Assembly (NCBI GenBank): GCA_013433145.1
Contig: CM024187.1
Coordinates: 13,319,826 to 13,383,825 of the forward strand
Source: Ascaris suum
Lineage: Eukaryota; Nematoda; Chromadorea; Rhabditida; Ascarididae
Direction: 5' to 3'
DNA length: 64,000 nt
A model generated the notes under the pieces. It was given only the letters and a program-made list of their open reading frames with translations, searched no databases and was not told the DNA's origin. Below, one piece after another: positions 58,801 through 64,000 of the stretch (the first letter of the stretch is position 1; the number at the start of each line of letters is the position of its first letter). Made by a program: the position numbers and the translations under genes.

Positions 58801-61800
58801 CGCACGCCATTGGCACTATACAGCCGGAACATTTAAAAGCCTCAATACTGAGCGCTGTTGAAGATAAAATCAAGCAAAGGCTTCGAGAAAAACTAGGTGA
58901 GCTCTTCTTTCTCGTGTTAATATGCAGTCAAATTTATTGAGAGACAGTGTTTGCGGCAGTTTAATCTTCTCAACGTGAAATTGGTGTTTAATTTCGATAT
59001 ATTATGTTCCGGCAACGTTGTTAAGTTGTTATGTTTATATAGTAGACGGCTAGGATGAAATTGTTTTTCTGACTCTGCATATGATATACCTCCGGATATC
59101 TGCATTGGTTTGAATAACGGGCACTGATTTTCCAAGCAGCTTCGGTAGAAGTTGTGGAAAAACATGACATTTAGATAGGATCGATCTTGATATGTTATCT
59201 AAATTCACGTTAGCTCTTAAGACTGGGGTTGTGAAGGTCCTTTGAAGGATCATTGTAGAAATGTTCACTCGGTGATTGTAAGCGAATCTTCTTAGTTACT
59301 CCGAAGAGCATTACTTACTGCTGTCGTTGACGATGAATTGTTCAGGTACGGTGCATGCGGAACTTGCGTCTATCAGGCAAACACATGCTGAATTGCGTGC
59401 CGGTCAACAAAGGCTGAAAAGTATTTGCGATGGACTTGCTAGCGAACAAAAACAAATGGAGGAATCATTACTCATTTATCAGGTTGCTCTAATTACCTGT
59501 TGTCCTAATAAATATTTTCGCTGATAATTTTCAATGCGTTTAATATAATTATCTGCGATTTAGACAACCACGTCACTGACTTATTACTTGAAAAGTAGTT
59601 CGTTGTTTGCTTTTTTTGGAAAGTTTACTTTTTTATGTGAAATATGATAGGAGGTGTATTTTAGTGCTCTGCAGATCATTAACAATATAAGTATCTTATC
59701 TGCACTTATTTTATCATCACTGAAAAATATTTGGGAGCTAACTTCTATTTTTAATTCCGAATAAACTGTTATGCTGAATGTGGTGTTTTTTGTCGCAGCG
59801 CTAGGGAACTATTTTCTCACCTTTAAAGTATTAATTCAATAGCTGCAAATATAGCGTATTCACTTGCCGGATTCTGATTTGACCGCTGAAATGTCTTTGT
59901 ACATATTTCATCTTAGTGTCCGCGGACAGGTCCTTTTTTTGACACGCAAGAGATAAAGACGGCCCCACGTTTATACCTCTGTTAGCTTACTGCGGGCCTA
60001 AAAAATATGAAATTATAATGGCACTGTATTTATTTGTTCAGTTGGATTCGTCGAAGCGCAAACATGTTGGACGTAGCGAGGAATTTTAGCTTCAAAGAAG
60101 TATAGAAAGATTGTTATATGTTAGGGAAACTTGGTTTCAAGAAATGTTCAAGAAGCAATGCTTTAGTTCCTTTGCAGCAGAGTAAGCTATTCGAGAACGA
60201 GCGATTTTTTTGTAAAGTTGAATAGTTTTGAATCGGATATTGAAATAATCTAATTAGGAGAAGAAAGCCGAGATTTCATCCATAATCTCGGCGCATCCCG
60301 AGGATGTGAGTGTGGACATCGATTCGCTCATTGACGCATGCACGCCTCTACATAAACAGGTTTCTCTTTTTTTGTTTATTTGTTTGCTTCTTTCTGCAAG
60401 TACCAATGCCTTTATCTCTTTGAGCGTTTTTAAACGGACTAGATGTGCATTGAGTCCTTTAGAAAAAGATAAGTGGTAGCAATTTCCCGAGATTTTTGAT
60501 GCATTAGGACCGATTTCTTCGAAATTGAGTAGGAATACGAAGATCACGAGTTGGAGTTAGCAAATGTGATTCGCAGTCATGAATTATGCCGTTGTCCCAC
60601 AAAATTTACCATCTTTTGCACAAGAAATTATTTTGGAATGTTTCCCACTTTTACTTCGAGGTTTCAAATATATGTCGTGCATGAATTATCGGAAACATAT
60701 GGAGCGTTTCAGCTAAACATTTTCTTCACTTGATGCTCATTTTATCATGATTTGCGCTTGCAAAAGGAGGTTGCAGCGAAGTCGTGACTGTGCGTATGTG
60801 TGTCTGTCTGTTTGTCCGTCTGTCCAGAAATACTGCTCAAATATTGGAACCAAAAACTTGTGCCCTCAGACTATTTCTTTGATCGAAGAGTTAAAGATGT
60901 CTGCGGTATGTGTTCAAAATGAGGCCTTATTTATTTCATGCGGTTTTATGATGAGTGGCGTGCGCACAGTCAGAGATGGTTGTACACTTCTTATTCGTTT
61001 GCTCAGAGGTTGCAGAGGTGACATCAACTACTTGAGTAGTAAACAGATATCACCAGTAAAACTAATGATTGCCTACTGCCTTCAACGTGTTTGTTATAAA
61101 GTCTTTTAAATGTTGTTTATTTCAAAAAACTGCAATATTTTTGCTCGCGGGGGTGCATGTTGTATCGGTTTAGAATGCCAAAGTACAGTAGAACGCAAAG
61201 CAAAGTGCAAAACCAGAATAACAGCACGTTCTTTTTGGAGTAGAGGAAGTGCAAATGCATTATTGTGCCAAACACTTCCTGGTTTTTTTTTTTTTTCACT
61301 AATACGAGTGTGACGAATAGCGAGAACGTAAGTGATAGGTCATTGGTAGAGCGCCCCTACGGCATGCGGAATGTCTCGGGTTTGTCCCTAGCTGCGAGCA
61401 AGTTTGTCGCTGGACATCAAAAACATGGTTTGAAGAGACGCAGACATTCATTTAACTTATGAGCAGGATGTGGGTACGCGAACTTAAACGATGCTTTTCT
61501 TAGAGAAAAGGGGTTAAACTATTGAGGAGAGTGTTTGGAGACTAAATAAGGTGCTTCCTTCCTCCGAGCTCATGTGGACTTTAGAGAGGCGTTTGGATAT
61601 TTACGTGTCATGTGGATTGCTATCGTGGAAAGTGAACAGTGAATGAAGGTAGTGAAAAAGCGATTGCTACCTGATTTTTAAAGGTTTTATTTTCCATGAA
61701 GTTTGTAATAATATTGTTTTTTTTAAGACGATGTGCTTTTGCGGCAACTCTCTACCGCTCAGGCACTTTGATGTCAGGTCTGCTTCTGGATATCTGAGTG

Positions 61801-62361
61801 CCTTGTTTCATTATTTGAAGCAATGCTGTTTCAAATGGTCGTTTTCTTAATCGGTTTTGCCCATATCTTGTACGCTTACGTATGTAATTAACTTGACTGC
61901 ATCCATATTTGCCTATTTCGTTCGCCAGATTTTTTTAAAAACTGTCATCCTAAAATTGCTGATGAGTCCTGTAGTGAGATATGTTTTTAAATCATTTGAC
62001 TCCCTTTACTGAAGTCAGTTTCTAGATTATGCCGTGACATGGATGGTAGACGGGAGAAGTCGAACTCGGATATCACGTGCGTAGAATGGTCCTCTATGTA
62101 TTCGGCTACACAACAAAGCTGTACCTTTTTGATGGCGAGTAAATGTTTGCCTTTTAGTGGATGGATTGTTTTCAGCTTCTACGATGTTACGTGTACGACT
62201 GTGCCATCGACGACACGATCTACTTCTTAGGACAGGCTCTAAAGCAGGGTAAGATGACGTTGCCTAATTATCTAAAAGAGGTTCGTCAGCTGTCCAGGAA
62301 GCAGTTCATCTACCGGGCAACGCTTCAAAAGTGTCGTCTTAAGGCGAAGCTCCCGACATGA
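55892..62361 (+). CDS. tsg-101: TSG101/Vps23 ESCRT-I subunit, six exons, apparent one-base frameshift
   Basis: TSG101 is the ESCRT-I subunit that recognises ubiquitinated cargo and P(T/S)AP motifs on endosomes. Exons: 55892-56086, 57445-57638, 58554-58896, 59346-59482, 60258-60359, 62176-62361. The protein would have about 385 residues, close to the 390 of the human protein. Residues 1-145 form the UEV domain (FPDGTRSLTFRLKGTIPVLYK, GNTYNIPVALYLWDTHPYY, RIYLPYLTDWRYP, CPVFAKP); a Pro-rich linker spans about 145-215, coiled coil about 225-310. The steadiness box is 325-385 (DDTIYFLGQALKQG, LSRKQF). Exon 2 is 194 bases where phase needs 195: the frame shifts in the AAAA run at 57553-57556, after VVKES. 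Read literally, the protein stops after about 114 residues. All later exons are clean, so a sequence error is likelier than a pseudogene. The start ATG directly follows ttttcag, which suits trans-splicing. Confidence 0.92.
57159..57186. repeat. Small inverted repeat in tsg-101 intron 1
   Basis: Arm agaggagag (57159-57167) is matched by ctctcctct (57178-57186) with a 10-base loop. It is AG/CT-rich and probably incidental. Confidence 0.7.
61336..61388 (+). other. tRNA-like A and B boxes, possible SINE relic
   Basis: Sequence taggtcattgg (61336-61346) followed by tagagcgc resembles a tRNA A box and D arm. ggtttgtccc (61379-61388) resembles a B box with two mismatches. No convincing anticodon or acceptor stem pairs, so it is not a functional tRNA. 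It lies in the last tsg-101 intron. Confidence 0.22.
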
Positions 62362-63668
62362 CGTTTAGCTTCTTCTTGTAAAGTCTACGCTTCAAGTTTT
62401 AAAGAAGACTTGTATTTGTAAAGACTTTTTTCTGAAGAGGTTGTAATTGTCAGTCTTTGGCGTCACGACAGTCACAGTCGATTGAGTTGTACATGAGTGA
62501 AGTGCAAGTTTTTGAATGAAAAAATTGAAATGAAGATTGAGTTATGGATGTCGATTTGTATTTGCTCTGGTTAATTTCGCTTTTCCTAATACACCACTTT
62601 CATGCTGATTTTTTTCTCTTATGGCGCACATTTGCCGTTGTATGGGTACTTTTTTCTGTATAACTCTTTAAGCATCCATTTTTTGGGAACACTGCCGTTA
62701 TTAATTCGTGGAAGTTGCCCGTATTCAATGAATCTCTATGGCAGATGAGTGATTAGGTATGTGAGGCGTTGAAAGCACCTTTGTATGGGAAAGGAATTAA
62801 CAGTAGCTGTTGATGCTTAATGACGTCAAAGGTGTGTTCATTTCCTATCTATAATAGGGCTCATTGACATCACTTCATCATTGCCTAAGTCCAGCTTTAT
62901 GTATCGGTATCCATCCATTTTCGTTTTGGACGAATAAGTTGCACAGGTTTTTTTCCTGGACAAGACATAAGTTGTTTTGTTATTTTATCAGGGAAGTCAG
63001 TCTGGCAATCTGTTGCCGTATATTGTATCTACGCGGTGGAGGAACGGGGTTTGAGCACGAAAATCTTTGACAAATCACTTTTCTCGCACTTCTACTGGCT
63101 TCCTCTTTATAAGATAATGGAGAGAAGGTAGCAGATTTCTATTAGCATGGGCTATGTGAAAGTGGAAGGGAAGAGGAAGGGAGATGTACATTGTAAGGAA
63201 AATCAGTCTGGCGATCCATTGCTGTATACTGCATCCATGCGATAGCCGTTGATGTTTCACTGCAATGTGCACTTGCGGGATATGGTAGGATGCAATTTCA
63301 CCGCTGGTAGAATGGGGGAGAGTGGGAGATTGAGACTGACATAGATTTCACGGATTGATGTTTTGCCATTTCCCATGCAAGCTTTCCAAATATGAGGAAG
63401 TTAGCTAGTGAATACAAAAATTCATTCATTGTTTTTTCTTGAATAGAAACATCTGAATTTTTATTTTTCTCGGGCTTCGAAAAAGGGACTCATGTTAACG
63501 AAATTTTTTAGCTCGTTTCTTTTCTAATTTAATTAGCTGTTTAAGTCTGAATGCGCAGTAGAGTGTGGATCTGAAGGGTTGATGCCTGATAATATTGCGG
63601 AAGGTCTCAATTTTTTAAAATTTATGTTAGAAAAGGATCTTGTCGGAATTAACTCTCTGTTTTTCAAG
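62362..63668. other. Intergenic stretch downstream of tsg-101
   Basis: This holds the tsg-101 3' UTR and spacer. I find no clear AATAAA close to the stop. A perfect tgacgtca site lies at 62821-62828. No gene is recognised. Confidence 0.5.
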
Positions 63669-64000
63669 GTGGTTCACCGAAAGCTACCGTTTAAAAGGTG
63701 AGCCTATATTAAACATGTACGGCATGCTGTATCAGCTGCTCTACGTGCGCACTTTAATACAGGCGATCACCATTTCCTTTGGTTCTACTTTTACCTTGAA
63801 CTACAGTTATTCTGGATCGGCCGTGGTTTCTCTGAGTTTAGGAGGACTAAGGCTATGCCGAAGTAATTAACCGAGAGCCGATTCATTCCTATCGTTTTTA
63901 GTAAGTCTGTGGGGAAAGTTACGCGCCACAGCAGTCGACGTTGTGCTTCTAGCAACAGCTGGAAGGAATCCTGTACCCGGCTTCGACGCTTTCTCTTTGC
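63669..64000 (+). CDS. Possible partial gene at window edge (two exons)
   Basis: A 29-base exon candidate (63669-63697, acceptor ttttcaag, donor g|gtgagc) encodes WFTESYRLK. It joins in phase to 63902-64000 (acceptor gtttttag), which stays open to the edge and encodes SLWGKLRATAVDVVLLATAG and then RNPVPGFDAF. The final segment has balanced codon use, but the family is unknown. The minus strand of the same 100 bases is also open and could be the coding strand. This needs sequence beyond the window. Confidence 0.22.

Noticed and set aside
58475..58861. 128-residue + strand frame, and others over the Pro-rich exon of tsg-101
   Set aside because: These are out-of-frame shadows of the conserved tsg-101 exon 58554-58896.
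60747..61109. 120-residue + strand frame in the last tsg-101 intron
   Set aside because: It is Cys/Leu-rich with no family resemblance and lies wholly inside a well-defined intron. Its start region includes a tgtctgtctgtttgtccgtctg-like simple repeat.
61336..61400. Functional tRNA gene
   Set aside because: Promoter-box resemblance only; no acceptor or anticodon stem pairs properly.

Overview
This window looks like nematode nuclear DNA. It is AT-rich and gene-poor, with small exons separated by introns of roughly 0.2 to 1.8 kb. Its 3' splice sites repeatedly match the nematode TTTTCAG consensus, and its recognisable proteins are animal families. The species cannot be named from sequence alone; the long introns suggest a parasitic nematode rather than Caenorhabditis (inference).

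Three genes are well supported, all on the + strand. (1) An mbk-1/DYRK1A (minibrain) kinase gene has 16 coding exons between 17035 and 29265, encoding about 885 residues. (2) A small glutaredoxin-domain gene ends at 46656. Its two catalytic exons are clear, and a signal-peptide-like first exon at 44161 is inferred. (3) A tsg-101 (TSG101/Vps23, ESCRT-I) gene has six exons between 55892 and 62361. One base appears to be missing from an A run inside the exon for the second half of the UEV domain.

Layout: 1-3.3 kb shows no recognisable gene. At 3.3-4.2 kb lies a CpG-rich segment ending in a strong splice donor, a candidate promoter and 5' untranslated exon for mbk-1. Between 4.2 and 17 kb is a mostly AT-rich presumed first intron. 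mbk-1 fills 17-29.3 kb. From 29.3 to 44 kb there is no recognised gene, but there are a possible isolated exon, a long AT microsatellite, a decayed LINE-like fragment, a possible MITE, a CRE-plus-TATA promoter-like site and a candidate small secreted peptide gene. Glutaredoxin follows at 44.2-46.7 kb. The 46.7-55.9 kb interval has several coding-like but unassignable frames, a degenerate minisatellite and palindromes. tsg-101 occupies 55.9-62.4 kb, and the last 1.6 kb may hold the first exons of a further gene cut by the window edge.

The three recognised genes act separately (nuclear signalling, thiol redox chemistry, endosomal sorting), and nothing suggests they form one pathway or operon. 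Exon joins for the three genes were worked out by hand, checking phase, GT/AG sites and family alignment from memory. No search or transcript evidence was available.
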